This document shows, piece after piece, positions 46,470 to 55,344 of a stretch of DNA of 64,000 nt; position 1 is the stretch's first letter, and every line of letters starts with the position of its first letter. Made by a program: the position numbers and the translations under genes. Under the pieces are notes generated by a model that worked only from the letters and a program-made list of their open reading frames with translations, was not told where the DNA came from and searched no databases. The stretch spans positions 4,650,001-4,714,000 of the forward strand of contig NZ_CP108476.1 in the NCBI RefSeq assembly GCF_036226465.1, given 5' to 3'. This DNA is from Kitasatospora sp. NBC_01250 (GTDB lineage Bacteria; Actinomycetota; Actinomycetes; Streptomycetales; Streptomycetaceae).

Positions 46470-47759
46470 TCAGGAGGCGGCAGCCTCCTGGGCCGCCCGC
46501 AGCGCGATGTCGGTGCGGTGCTGCGAACCCTCCAGCCGGATCTCGGCCACGCCCGCGTAGGCCCGCTCCCTGGCCTGCGCCAGGTCGGCGCCGGTCGCGG
46601 TGACCGAGAGCACCCGGCCACCGGCGCTCAGCACCAGCCCGTCCTGCTCCCGGGTACCGGCGTGCAGCACGTACACCGTGCCGTCCGCGGTCTCGGCCTT
46701 CTCCAGGCCCTCGATCACGTCGCCCGAGCGGGGCGCGGCCGGGTAGCCCTGGGCCGCGACCACCACGGTCACCGCGGCGCCCTCGTCCCAGCGCAGCGGC
46801 TCCAGGGCGGCCAGCGTGCCGTTCGCGGCGGCCAGCAGCAGCCCGGCCAGCGGGGTGCGCAGCCGGGCCAGCACCACCTGGGTCTCCGGGTCGCCGAAGC
46901 GCGCGTTGAACTCGATCACCCGGGTGCCGCGCGAGGTGAGCGCCAGGCCCGCGTAGAGCAGCCCGGAGAACGGGGTGCCGCGGCGGCGCAGCTCGTCCAC
47001 GGTCGGCTGGAGCACGGTGTCGAGCACCTCGTCGACCAGGCCCTCGGGGGCCCAGGGCAGCGGCGAGTAGGCGCCCATGCCGCCGGTGTTCGGGCCGGCG
47101 TCGCCGTCCAGCGCCCGCTTGAAGTCCTGGGCGGGCTGCAGCGGCAGCACGGTGGTGCCGTCGGTGATCGCGAAGAGCGAGACCTCGGGGCCGTCCAGGT
47201 ACTCCTCGATCACCACGCTGCCGCCGCCGGGGCGCTCCGCGGTGACCGTCATGCAGGCCGCGGCGTGGGCCAGCGCGGCGGTGCGGTCGGCGGTGACCAC
47301 CACGCCCTTGCCGGCCGCCAGGCCGTCGTCCTTGACCACGTACGGGGCGCCGAAGGCGTCCAGCGCCTCGGCGGCCTCCTCGGCCGTGGTGCACAGGTAG
47401 GAGCGGGCGGTGGGCACGGCGGCGCCGGCCATCACGTCCTTGGCGAAGGCCTTGGAGCCCTCGAGCTGGGCGGCTTCGGCGGACGGGCCGAAGACCGGGA
47501 TGCCGGCCGCGCGCAGCGGATCGGCGACGCCGGCCACCAGCGGGGCCTCCGGGCCGACCACCACGAGCTCGGCGGCCAGCTCGCGGGCCAGCGCCAGCAC
47601 CGCGGCGCCGTCCAGCTGGTCGACCGGGTGGACCGTCGCCACCTGCGCGATCCCGGCGTTGCCCGGGGCGCAGTGCAGCTCGGTGACAGCGGGATCTTGG
47701 GACAGAGAGCGGCACAGGGCGTGTTCGCGGGCGCCGCCGCCGATGACGAGGACCTTCAC
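46470..47759 (-). CDS. purD: Phosphoribosylamine-glycine ligase
   Basis: 429 residues from a GTG at 47759 (VKVLVIGGGAREHAL). GAR synthetase, ATP-grasp enzyme of the second purine step. N-terminal domain with GGGAREHALCRSLS, ATP-grasp core with AYSPLPWAPEGLV, IEFNARFGDPETQVVL (metal-binding Glu/Asn) and the C-terminal GGRVLSVTATGADLAQARER. A TTG-initiated start at 47768 would add three residues, but TACCCT ends 8 bases before the GTG without a Shine-Dalgarno, which favours a leaderless mRNA at 47759. Divergent from the SLATT gene. Confidence 0.96.
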   Translation of the reverse strand: MKVLVIGGGAREHALCRSLSQDPAVTELHCAPGNAGIAQVATVHPVDQLDGAAVLALARELAAELVVVGPEAPLVAGVADPLRAAGIPVFGPSAEAAQLEGSKAFAKDVMAGAAVPTARSYLCTTAEEAAEALDAFGAPYVVKDDGLAAGKGVVVTADRTAALAHAAACMTVTAERPGGGSVVIEEYLDGPEVSLFAITDGTTVLPLQPAQDFKRALDGDAGPNTGGMGAYSPLPWAPEGLVDEVLDTVLQPTVDELRRRGTPFSGLLYAGLALTSRGTRVIEFNARFGDPETQVVLARLRTPLAGLLLAAANGTLAALEPLRWDEGAAVTVVVAAQGYPAAPRSGDVIEGLEKAETADGTVYVLHAGTREQDGLVLSAGGRVLSVTATGADLAQARERAYAGVAEIRLEGSQHRTDIALRAAQEAAAS

Positions 47760-48101
47760 GCTTGGCAAGGGTAGTCGCTGGCGGGTTCGCCCCTCACGAC
47801 GGGGCTGTCGGAAGCTCCAGCGATCATGCGCCGAGCGGGGGCCGCGCTTGTGGGTTCCGCCAAGCGGTGGACCAGGTCAGGTTCACGGCACCCGCCGCAC
47901 TCGCTCGGAAGAGTGAAATCGTGCCGACTTCCGCAACCCCGTCACCACGGGTTCCTGACGCCTTTTCGGGTAACGATCACAGGAGAGGGGCCGCATGGTC
48001 AGCCATTTGGCGGTAAGAAGTGCTGTTGGATACCCAGCAGTGCCATGGCACGCCGCAGTCAGGTCTGTCAGAGCAGTCGGCCCGTCAAGGGAGCCCCACA
48101 G
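47760..48101. other. Divergent spacer between purD and the SLATT gene
   Basis: 342 bases holding the presumed purD leaderless promoter and the promoter and leader of the SLATT gene. A frame open in phase with the SLATT gene back to 47826 lacks coding character and is taken as leader. Confidence 0.4.
47768..47773 (-). promoter_or_regulatory. Candidate -10 for a leaderless purD transcript
   Basis: TACCCT on the minus strand, 8 bases before the GTG at 47759. Confidence 0.45.
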
Positions 48102-48896
48102 GTGAGCCAGCCCGAAATGCAGCCCGAGGAGAGTCCCTGGGGCAAGGACGTCGGCGAGGAGGACCAGCCCAGCACGACGGCCGGGGCCGGCCGGGACCGC
48201 GCCGCCACCCGCCGCCGCGCCGATCTGAGCGCCCGCCAGTTCCCGCTCGGAGACTGGGGCGAGCCGGCCGAACGGCTGGAGGAGCTCTACCGCTGGTCCG
48301 AGGAGCGCGCGGTGGAGGCGATCGACTGGTACCGCCGCGACCGGCTCTGGAAGCGCCGCTGGGCCCGGCTGCTGCGGCTGTGCGCGGCCGTGCTCGGGAT
48401 CGCGGGGGTGACCCTGCCGCTGGTGCAGCTGACCGGGCGCTTCGCGCACGCCAGTGCCTGGGGGTACGTGTGCCTCGCGCTGGCCGGCGGCTGCCTGGCC
48501 GCCGACCGGGCCTTCGGGCTGAGCTCCGGCTGGATGCGCGACGTCTCCACGGCGCAGGCGCTGCAGCGGCGGCTGGAGGCGTTCCAGTTCGACTGGGCCT
48601 CGGAGTGCGTGCGCGAGGTGCTCGGCCCCACCGAGGGCACCGCGGGCGAGGCGGCCGAGCGCTGCCTGGGCGTGCTGCGGCGGTTCTGCGAGGACGTCTC
48701 GGAGCTGGTCCGCGGCGAGACCTCCGAGTGGATGCTGGAGTTCCGGGCCCGGATGACCCAGCTCCCCACCCAGGCGCCCGGCAGCTGGGGCGGGCGGACC
48801 GAGAGCGGCACCCCGGCACCGGTGCGGGTGCTGCCGCCGCCCGGGACCAGGCCCACGATGCCGCGCCAGCGCCCGCCGGAGGGCCCGCTGCGCTAG
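48102..48896 (+). CDS. SLATT-domain membrane protein
   Basis: 264 residues from a GTG at 48102 with AAGGGAG 8 bases upstream. SLATT proteins are two-helix membrane proteins proposed as effectors of nucleotide-signal conflict systems. Here: an acidic start, a helix RLEELYRWSEERAVEAIDWY and RRDRLWKRRWARLLR before membrane helix 1 (LCAAVLGIAGVTLPLVQLTG) and helix 2 (WGYVCLALAGGCLAADRAFG), then the amphipathic post-membrane helices (STAQALQRRLEAFQFDWASE) and a Pro-rich tail. No SMODS/CD-NTase or SLOG partner is adjacent, so this is a solitary member, a type I recall as conserved beside purD in streptomycetes. Confidence 0.8.
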   Translation: MSQPEMQPEESPWGKDVGEEDQPSTTAGAGRDRAATRRRADLSARQFPLGDWGEPAERLEELYRWSEERAVEAIDWYRRDRLWKRRWARLLRLCAAVLGIAGVTLPLVQLTGRFAHASAWGYVCLALAGGCLAADRAFGLSSGWMRDVSTAQALQRRLEAFQFDWASECVREVLGPTEGTAGEAAERCLGVLRRFCEDVSELVRGETSEWMLEFRARMTQLPTQAPGSWGGRTESGTPAPVRVLPPPGTRPTMPRQRPPEGPLR

Positions 48897-48943
48897 GTGT
48901 TCTGTCCGGCCCCGGGGAACGCCGCGGCGGCACGCACCAGGTC

Positions 48944-48963
48944 GCACCGGCGCGGGCCGGTGC
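48944..48963. terminator. Bidirectional terminator hairpin
   Basis: Perfect 8-pair stem GCACCGGC/GCCGGTGC with a GCGG loop between convergent genes. Confidence 0.55.
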
Positions 48964-48974
48964 CGCCGGCCGGC

Positions 48975-49622
48975 TCAGGCGAAGACCACCATCGAGCCCT
49001 GGGTCAGGCTGCGGGTCGCCGCCGCGTAGAGCCCCGCCCAGGCGTGCCGCTCGCGCGCGTAGGGGTGCACGTCGTCCAGCGGCGGGGCGAACGGCTGCTC
49101 CAGCCCGGTGGGCCCCAGCGGCCGGGTGGGGACCGGCGGGTTCAGCGGGTCGATGCCGAGCGCGGGGGCGATCGCCTGCAGCTCGCGCAGCAGCCCGTAG
49201 GAGGAGCCCAGCGGCCCGCCGGAGGCCAGCAGCTCCTGGTCCACCAGCGGGACCTCGAACTCGATCGGGACGTACGCACCGGCGTGGTCGAAGTGCCAGA
49301 CCAGGTGGGACTGCTCGGCCGTCGCCTCGAACATCTCCAGCAGCTGCTCGTAGTCGCCGCCGAGCGCGTCCACCGGGGTGAGCTGGAAGCCGGTGCGCTG
49401 CAGCAGGTAGGCGCGGCGCAGGAAGTGCAGCGAGTCGTAGTCGAAGGCCGCTATCGGCTCGACGCCGCCGGTGACCCCGGGGGCGAACGCGTAGACCGGC
49501 ACCTCGGGCAGTCCACGGGCGGTCAGCGCCGCGTTGTAGACCGCGAGGTCGTCGCGGAACGGGTTCTCGGGGTTGTGACTCAGTACGTCCACGAGCGGTA
49601 CGAGCCAGAGGTCACAGGCCAC
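48975..49622 (-). CDS. Conserved-looking protein of unknown function
   Basis: 215 residues from a GTG at 49622 with AGGAAG 8 bases upstream. I do not recognise the family. It reads as a globular cytoplasmic protein with no signal or membrane helix. Features: VACDLWLVPLVDVLSHNPEN, YDSLHFLRRAYLLQRTGFQL, an aromatic/acidic patch SHLVWHFDHAGAYVPIEFEV, and a Pro-rich C-terminal third with DDVHPYARERHAWAGLYAAA. The sense of the text is an alpha/beta protein without visible catalytic signature. Downstream of, and on the same strand as, a GntR regulator 104 bases away, which may control it. The much longer open frame to 50522 merges unrelated shadow sequence. Confidence 0.75.
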   Translation of the reverse strand: MACDLWLVPLVDVLSHNPENPFRDDLAVYNAALTARGLPEVPVYAFAPGVTGGVEPIAAFDYDSLHFLRRAYLLQRTGFQLTPVDALGGDYEQLLEMFEATAEQSHLVWHFDHAGAYVPIEFEVPLVDQELLASGGPLGSSYGLLRELQAIAPALGIDPLNPPVPTRPLGPTGLEQPFAPPLDDVHPYARERHAWAGLYAAATRSLTQGSMVVFA

Positions 49623-49726
49623 GGCCGCTCTTCCTCTCGCCGGCTTGGGTCCACGGGCTTTCGGCTCCTCGGACACTGGTCCCGGGGAGGCCCACGGAGC
49701 GCCGGTCGAACTCCTCGACGCCCGAA

Positions 49727-50500
49727 CTACCCTACCGGGCCAGCGCCGGGCACGGGGCCGGGAGCCGGGAACACCGGTTCGGCGGTGAGCAGCGCGAGCA
49801 CCGAGGTGCTGGCCGGCGACTCCCCCGCCAGCTGGGCCAGCAGCCGGATGGTGAACAGGTTGTAGTCGTTGATCATCCGGTGGGCGCCGGGCAGGTCCCG
49901 GGCCGCGATCAGCTCGACCAGGTCGCCGTGCTTGTCCCAGCAGACCCCGGCCAGCTCGGTGCGGGCCCGCAGGAACCGGGCCGCGAACATCCAGGACTGC
50001 ACCCGCAGCCAGTCCAGGTAGTCGGCCAGCCGCCGGTTCTCCAGGAACCCGGACATCTCCTGCCAGAACCGCCGGTCGCAGCCCACCATGACGTCCAGCT
50101 GCCCGGCCCGGGCCGCCCGCGCCGCCGCCTCCGCCCGGCGCCGCAGCGACCCCAGCCGCGACCAGTCGTACGCGCTGTCCGCCACGCTCAGCCGGCGCAG
50201 CACGCTCTCGGTGAGCATCACCCTGGCCTCGAAGATCTCCAGGAAGTCGGCCCAGGTGAGCTCGGGCACGGTGAAGCCGCGATGGTGCTCGGTCCGCAGC
50301 AGCCCCTGCGCCGCCAGGTCGACCAGCGCCTCCCGGGCCGGGGTGGCGGAGACGCCGTAGAGCTCGGCGATCTCCTTGACGGTGAAGTTGCTGCCCGCCG
50401 CCAGCCGGCCGGCCATCAGCTCCTCGCGCAGCGCCCCGGAGATCTGCTCCCGCAGGCTGTTGCGCTGGATCGGGAGACGCCCCAGACCGCTGACGACCAC
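49727..50500 (-). CDS. GntR-family regulator, FadR/FCD subfamily
   Basis: 257 residues from GTG 50500, with GGAGG 7 bases upstream. Winged HTH at about 13-80 (LREQISGALREELMAGRLAA, FTVKEIAELYGVSATPAREA) followed by the all-helical FCD ligand-binding domain (about 88-225) with the metal/ligand histidine region NDYNLFTIRLL. Regulators of this kind sense small carboxylates. The unknown gene at 48975-49622 is the nearest same-strand neighbour and a candidate target. Confidence 0.92.
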   Translation of the reverse strand: MVVSGLGRLPIQRNSLREQISGALREELMAGRLAAGSNFTVKEIAELYGVSATPAREALVDLAAQGLLRTEHHRGFTVPELTWADFLEIFEARVMLTESVLRRLSVADSAYDWSRLGSLRRRAEAAARAARAGQLDVMVGCDRRFWQEMSGFLENRRLADYLDWLRVQSWMFAARFLRARTELAGVCWDKHGDLVELIAARDLPGAHRMINDYNLFTIRLLAQLAGESPASTSVLALLTAEPVFPAPGPVPGAGPVG

Positions 50501-50657
50501 GAGCGCACCTCCTTCGATCCATGGCCGGCGCCCCCGGCGGGCCCGTTGCCGGGGGTCATCCTCTCAAAAGCCGCGCAACGGCCACACCGCTGCTCCACAG
50601 CCCCACCGGCGCCGCGGCCGCGCCGGTCGGCGCGGCCCAGCGCTGCACCGGCGCGGC

Positions 50658-51455
50658 TCAGCGCTGCACCGGTGCCGGGATCCCCAGCAAGCGGTCCCGC
50701 AGCACCGGGAAGTCGGCGCGCGCCCGGGCCACCTCCGCCGGGTCGAACTCGACGGTCAGCACCTCCTCGCCCGCCCCCGCCTCGGCCAGCACCTTGCCCC
50801 ACGGGTCCACCACCAGGCTGTGCCCGGCCTGCTCGACCCCGCCGTGGGTGCCCGCCGTGTTGCAGGCCAGCACGTACGCCTGCTCCTCCACCGCACGGGC
50901 CCGGGCCAGCAGGGTCCAGTGCTCGCGCCGCCGCTCGGGCCAGGCGGCCGGGACCACCAGCAACTGCGCCCCGGCGTCCAGCAGCGCCCGGAACAGCTCG
51001 GGGAAGCGCAGGTCGTAGCAGGTGGCCAGGCCCAGCGTGCCGAAGTCGGTGCCCGCCGTGACGATCTCCTGCCCGGCTCCCATCACCACCGCCTCGCCGC
51101 TGTCGAAGCCGAAGCGGTGGATCTTGCGGTAGGTGTGCACCAGGTCGCCGCCGGGCGAGAAGAGCAGCGAGGTGTTGTAGACCGGGCCGTCCGGATCGCG
51201 CTCGACGATCGAACCGGCGTGCAGCCAGGCTCCGCTGGCCTTCGCCGCCGCCGACATCGCCTCGGCCGTCGGGCCGTCCAGCGGCTCCGCCCCGTCTGAC
51301 CAGGCGTCATAGGCGAACCCGCCGAGCGGCCAGAGCTCCGGCAGGACCACCAGGTCGGCGCCCTGCTGCGCCCGTACGAGGGCCGCGGCACGGGCCCGCC
51401 GTTCGGCCGCCGGTTCGGCGTCGGACACGGAGAGTTGGATCAATGAGGCGCGCAC
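50658..51455 (-). CDS. Carbon-nitrogen hydrolase (nitrilase superfamily)
   Basis: 265 residues from GTG 51455. The Glu-Lys-Cys triad is readable: Glu near 39 in LVVLPELWPLGGFAYD, Lys near 110 in HTYRKIHRFGFDSGE, and Cys near 145 in GLATCYDLRFPELFRAL. This belongs to the omega-amidase/NIT2-like or amide-repair branch (NTSLLFSPGGDL, CNTAGTHGGVEQAGHSLVVD). Cytoplasmic amide hydrolase; the exact substrate is not determinable. Divergent from the DinB-fold gene at 51576. A 20-base direct repeat overlaps its 3' end. Confidence 0.88.
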   Translation of the reverse strand: MRASLIQLSVSDAEPAAERRARAAALVRAQQGADLVVLPELWPLGGFAYDAWSDGAEPLDGPTAEAMSAAAKASGAWLHAGSIVERDPDGPVYNTSLLFSPGGDLVHTYRKIHRFGFDSGEAVVMGAGQEIVTAGTDFGTLGLATCYDLRFPELFRALLDAGAQLLVVPAAWPERRREHWTLLARARAVEEQAYVLACNTAGTHGGVEQAGHSLVVDPWGKVLAEAGAGEEVLTVEFDPAEVARARADFPVLRDRLLGIPAPVQR

Positions 51456-51575
51456 ACTACCACCGTCCACGACAAGAGACCTACGATCGTCACCCGAAAG
51501 CGCTGCCTGCTCTCTCCCGGCAGCGTAACGTGCGGTTAGCGCGTAAAGCCGACGGATGGCCGGAGAAGAACAGCT

Positions 51576-52412
51576 GTGACCGACAATCAGGCCGTACAGT
51601 CCCTCGCGGACGCCTGGACCCAGACCATCGAGTCCATAGCGGAGCTCCTGGCCGCCCTGCCCGGCGACTCCTGGAACCGGCCCACCGAATGCCCCGGCTG
51701 GTCGGTGCGCGACGTGGTCTCGCACGTGATCGCCGTCGAGTCCGAGCTGCTCGGCGACCCGCGGCCGATCCACTCGCTCCCCAGCGACCTGCGGCACATC
51801 AAGGACGAGGTCTCCCGCTACCTCGAACTGCCGGTGGACAAGCGCCGCTGCCACACCGCGCCCGAGATGACCTCGGAGCTGGAGTACGTGATCATCCGCC
51901 GCGCCCGCGCGCTGCGGGGTGCCACCACGGGCGCCGCGGACGTGGTGCGCTTCCCGGCCGGACCGTACTCCTTCGAGCTGCCCTACCAGCGGCTGCTCCA
52001 GATGCGGGTGCTCGACGTCTGGGTGCACGAGCAGGACCTGCGCCGGGCCCTGCAGCTGCCCGGCAACCTGGACTCCGCGGCCGCCCAGGTCACCCGCGAC
52101 CTGCTGCTCCTGGGCCTGCCGAAGACCATCGCCAAGCAGGCCGGCGCCCCCGCCGGCGCGGTGGTCGTCTTCGACGTCACCGGTCCGCTGGAGTTCCTGC
52201 GCACCGTGCGGGTCGACGAGAGCGGCCGCGGCACGATCGACGGGCAGATCAGCCTGGGCCCCGACGTCCAGTTCACCCTCGGCTGGGAGACCTTCCTGCG
52301 GCTGGCCTGCGGCCGGGTGCGCCCCGAGGCCCTGCCGGCCGACGCGCTGCGCATCGACGGGGACGACGAGCTGGCGGCCCGGATCCTGGAGCACTTCGCC
52401 CAGACGCACTGA
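51576..52412 (+). CDS. Maleylpyruvate isomerase-family mycothiol-dependent protein
   Basis: 278 residues from a GTG with GGAGAAG upstream. DinB-like fold: NRPTECPGWSVRDVVSHVIA (the W-S-V-R-D-V-V-S-H signature with the first metal His), RVLDVWVHEQDLRRALQLPG with the W-V-H-x-x-D-L-R-R second metal-site motif, and a C-terminal SCP2-like part (DVQFTLGWETFLRLACGR). Members are thiol-dependent isomerases or transferases using mycothiol; the role here is unknown. Divergent from the nitrilase-like gene and convergent with the MFS gene behind a strong palindrome. A second relative of this family lies at 32419-33258. Confidence 0.88.
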   Translation: MTDNQAVQSLADAWTQTIESIAELLAALPGDSWNRPTECPGWSVRDVVSHVIAVESELLGDPRPIHSLPSDLRHIKDEVSRYLELPVDKRRCHTAPEMTSELEYVIIRRARALRGATTGAADVVRFPAGPYSFELPYQRLLQMRVLDVWVHEQDLRRALQLPGNLDSAAAQVTRDLLLLGLPKTIAKQAGAPAGAVVVFDVTGPLEFLRTVRVDESGRGTIDGQISLGPDVQFTLGWETFLRLACGRVRPEALPADALRIDGDDELAARILEHFAQTH

Positions 52413-52421
52413 CGCCCCGTC

Positions 52422-52447
52422 CGCTGCCGCCCGCGCGGGCGGCAGCG
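52422..52447. terminator. Bidirectional terminator palindrome
   Basis: Perfect 26-base palindrome with 13-base arms CGCTGCCGCCCGC, ending 13 bases before the end of the convergent MFS gene. Confidence 0.75.
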
Positions 52448-52459
52448 GGCAGCGGCGGC

Positions 52460-53899
52460 TCAGTCGCCCGCGCCGCGCCCCTCGGCCTCGGCCTCGGCCT
52501 TCGCCCGCAGCCGCACGATCATCACCGTGCCGAGCACCAGCGGCACGGCCAGCCAGCAGAACGCCCCCCGGTACGCCTGGGCCGAGTAGGCGCCGGCCCC
52601 GGCCGGGGAGAGCAGGTCCAGCAGGACCCCGATCCCCAGCAGGCTGATCATGGTGGCGATGAAGCCCCCCATGTTCACGATGCCCGAAGCCGTCCCCAGG
52701 CGGTGCGCCGGGTTGTGCGCGCGGGCGTAGTCGAGGCCGACCAGCGAGGCGGAGCCGTTGCTGCCCATCACCAGGAGCAGCAGCACCAGCAACCAGAGCG
52801 GCGGGCGGCCGCCGGGCCAGGCCAGCACCAGGGTCCAGCACCCGGCGGTGGCGGCGAGCACGGTGAAGACCAGCGGCATCCGCAGCCCGGGGCCGCGGGA
52901 GAGCAGCCGCCCGAAGAGCAGGCCGAAGAACATGTTCGACAGGACCAGCAGGGTCAGCAGCCCGCCGGCCTGGCCCCGGCTCATCCCCTGACCCTCGACC
53001 AGGTACGGCATCCCCCAGAGCAGCGCGAAGACGTTGGAGGGGAACTGGGTGGTGAAGTGCACCCACAGGCCCAGCCGGGTGCCGGGCTGCCGCCAGGAGT
53101 CGCGGATCTGCGCACGGATCGGCGCCCGCCCGAGCGGAACGGCCGGCGGGTCGGCCGCCACGGCGACGCCCGGCGGCGGGTCGGCCGCCACGGCGACGCC
53201 CGGCGGCGCGGACGCGTTCACGGCGCCCGGCGGTGCCTCCTTGAGCAGCAGCGCCACCAGCGCGAAGACCAGCACCCCCAGCAGCGAGACCGCGGTGAAG
53301 CTCACCGTCCAGCCCTCGGTGTGCAGCGTCTGCGCGAGCACCACCGTGCTGACCAGGTTGCCGCCCATCCCGGCCAGCCCGGTGAGCTGCACGACCAGCG
53401 GGTTCTTCGCCGCCGGGAACCAGCGGGCGGCGACCCGCAGCACGCTGATGAAGGTCATCGCGTCCCCGCAGCCGATCACCGCCCGGGAGACCAGCGCGGG
53501 CCCGAACGCGCTGCTGAGCGCGAAGGCCAGCTGGCCCGCGCTGAGCAGCACGGTGCCCAGCAGCAGCACCCGGCGCGGCCCGAAGCGGTCGATCAGCAGG
53601 CCGACCGGGACCTGCATCGCGGCATAGACCAGCACCTGCAGGATGGAGAAGGTGGCGAGGGTGGAGGCGTCCACCCCGAACCGGTGCGCGGCGTCCAGAC
53701 CGGCGACCCCGAGGCTGGTGCGGTGGATCACCGCGAGCACGTAACAGCTGACCCCGATGCCCCAGGCCAGCCAGGCGGCCCGCCCGCCCGGCGGATCGAG
53801 CGCCGGTGCGGCGGGCGGCGGTTCGGCGGGCGGCGGGTCGGTGCGGAGCCGGGGACCAGGGACGGCGGAAGGGCGGGTGACGGCTGGGTCCACGGTCAT
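52460..53899 (-). CDS. MFS transporter
   Basis: 479 residues, twelve predicted helices. GLLIDRFGPRRVLLLG is the conserved loop 2-3 motif A, with YVLAVIHRTSLGVAGLDAAH before it. The nitrate/sugar-phosphate-porter branch of MFS looks closest, but the substrate is not clear. The central loop carries a duplicated PPPGVAVAAD decapeptide, encoded by a 30-base tandem duplication at 53151-53210. A Pro-rich start precedes helix 1. TAATCT ends 9 bases before the ATG, so the transcript may be nearly leaderless. Confidence 0.85.
   Translation of the reverse strand: MTVDPAVTRPSAVPGPRLRTDPPPAEPPPAAPALDPPGGRAAWLAWGIGVSCYVLAVIHRTSLGVAGLDAAHRFGVDASTLATFSILQVLVYAAMQVPVGLLIDRFGPRRVLLLGTVLLSAGQLAFALSSAFGPALVSRAVIGCGDAMTFISVLRVAARWFPAAKNPLVVQLTGLAGMGGNLVSTVVLAQTLHTEGWTVSFTAVSLLGVLVFALVALLLKEAPPGAVNASAPPGVAVAADPPPGVAVAADPPAVPLGRAPIRAQIRDSWRQPGTRLGLWVHFTTQFPSNVFALLWGMPYLVEGQGMSRGQAGGLLTLLVLSNMFFGLLFGRLLSRGPGLRMPLVFTVLAATAGCWTLVLAWPGGRPPLWLLVLLLLVMGSNGSASLVGLDYARAHNPAHRLGTASGIVNMGGFIATMISLLGIGVLLDLLSPAGAGAYSAQAYRGAFCWLAVPLVLGTVMIVRLRAKAEAEAEGRGAGD
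53151..53210. repeat. 30-base tandem duplication inside the MFS gene
   Basis: Two copies of TCGGCCGCCACGGCGACGCC plus CGGCGGCGGG, the second differing by one base, in frame. They encode a repeated decapeptide in the central cytoplasmic loop. Confidence 0.85.
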
Positions 53900-53958
53900 A
53901 GTGGACCCAGATTAGTCATCCCATCATTGGATGGCGTCCGGCCGGACGGTGATCCCTC

Positions 53959-55209
53959 TCACCCCGTCAGGACCCAGTTGGCACTGCGCGTCATGTGCTG
54001 GTCGCGGAACGCCTCGTCGCGGACCCAGTCGGTGGTGTCGCGCACCGTCGCGGTCACCGTCACCCGCTGGCCGGGGGAGAGCGCCAGCGCCGCGGGGTCG
54101 AACCAGGTGTGGTCGGGGGCCGGGGACGGGACCACCTTGCCGTCCACCTTCCACTCCACCTGGAGCTGCCGACCGCCCGTCAGGGCCAGTGGCCGCACCG
54201 TCAGCCGGGGCCGCCCCGCCACCCGGCCCGCCGCCGGCGAGACGCCGTCCAGCGGGCTGACCCGGCGGTAGAGCTGCTCGATGATCGCCTCCCGCGAGGG
54301 GAGGTTGTAGCTGCCGCCCAGGGTGCGCATCACCGAGTCGGCGGTGGGGCGGTAGACGCCGTTGGCGCTGCGGTAGGCGCCCACCGGGCCGCCGCCGTCC
54401 GGCGAGTCGGTCCCCAGCCAGCGCCACCACTTGAGGTGGTCGCGGCGCATGGCATCGGCGCCCTGGGTGGAGAGGTTGGGGTAGCCGGCGTCCTTCGGGG
54501 CGCTGTCGTACTCGTCGCCGAGGTCGCCGACGGTGTGCCCTATCTCGTGCTGGATGATCCGCCCCGCGTCCGGGCTGCCGCCCGACAGCGTGGTCACCCC
54601 GGTGCCGCCGGCCCCGCCGTACTCGGTGGAGTTGGCCAGCGCGATCAGGTACTGCGGTCCGGGCCCCTGGCCGGCGTACTGGGCGGTGGCGTTCTCGTCG
54701 GCGCACAGCAGCCGCGCGGTGCCCTCGCACCAGAAGTGCATCCCCAGCGGGGTGCTGGGCCGGCGCCCCTTGACCTGCCCCTCGACGATCCCGGTGGTCG
54801 GGGAGATCACCTCGACCCGCCGTATGTTGAAGAAGCCCTGGTAGGTGCGGAACGGCTCGATGTCCATCAGCGCCCGCCAGGCGTTGTCGGCCTGCTGGCG
54901 GAAGACGTCCTGCTGGCCGGCCGTGTAGCCGTCGCCGAGCAGCACCAGGGTGATCCGGTTCGCCGGATCACCGGTGCGGCGTATGTCCACGGTCGGCGCG
55001 CCGGCCCGCAGCCGGGCGGGCGCGACGCCCGCCCCGCCTCTGGGCGGCGCAGCCCGGTCGGTGGCCGAGCCGCCGACGGCTCCGGTCGACCAGGCCGGCG
55101 CGAACGGCGCCGGACCGGCGAGCTCCAGGGCGGCGGGCAGCACAGCCGCCGCGAGCAGAACGAGTGCGGCCAGACTCCGGATGAGACGGCCAGGGTTGCC
55201 AGGCGCCAT
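53959..55209 (-). CDS. Secreted M64-family metallopeptidase
   Basis: 416 residues from ATG 55209 (GAGGA 8 bases upstream); the open frame extends to 55314 but adds no signal-like sequence. Signal peptide LAALVLLAAAVLPAALELAG. Peptidase M64 (IgA-peptidase-like) zinc domain: ITLVLLGDGYTAGQQDVF, NIRRVEVISPTTGI, HEIGHTVGDLGDEYD with H-E-x-x-H near 220 and the third ligand in the family, and a C-terminal Ig-like domain (VEWKVDGKVVPSPAPDHTWF, RVTVTATVRDTT). Known members cleave secreted proteins or act on peptidoglycan-associated targets. Signal and catalytic motif are intact; the target is unknown. Confidence 0.92.
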   Translation of the reverse strand: MAPGNPGRLIRSLAALVLLAAAVLPAALELAGPAPFAPAWSTGAVGGSATDRAAPPRGGAGVAPARLRAGAPTVDIRRTGDPANRITLVLLGDGYTAGQQDVFRQQADNAWRALMDIEPFRTYQGFFNIRRVEVISPTTGIVEGQVKGRRPSTPLGMHFWCEGTARLLCADENATAQYAGQGPGPQYLIALANSTEYGGAGGTGVTTLSGGSPDAGRIIQHEIGHTVGDLGDEYDSAPKDAGYPNLSTQGADAMRRDHLKWWRWLGTDSPDGGGPVGAYRSANGVYRPTADSVMRTLGGSYNLPSREAIIEQLYRRVSPLDGVSPAAGRVAGRPRLTVRPLALTGGRQLQVEWKVDGKVVPSPAPDHTWFDPAALALSPGQRVTVTATVRDTTDWVRDEAFRDQHMTRSANWVLTG

Positions 55210-55344
55210 ACCGACGGTCCTCGGTGCTCCGGTCACCCGGCGGGCGCGCGGGTGGGGGTCGCACAGCCGTACCCGTCCGGTCCGGAGCCACCGCCCCCGA
55301 CACGCGCTTCTCACCCGCCAGGCCCACCACTGCCACCCGTAGGC

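Noticed and set aside
47826..48101. N-terminal extension of the SLATT protein
   Set aside because: The frame is open but Arg/Ser/Pro-rich without similarity, and GTG 48102 has a well-placed AAGGGAG.
50629..50670. 20-base direct duplication as an insertion-sequence end
   Set aside because: It is a simple tandem duplication at the end of the nitrilase-like gene with no transposase or inverted ends.
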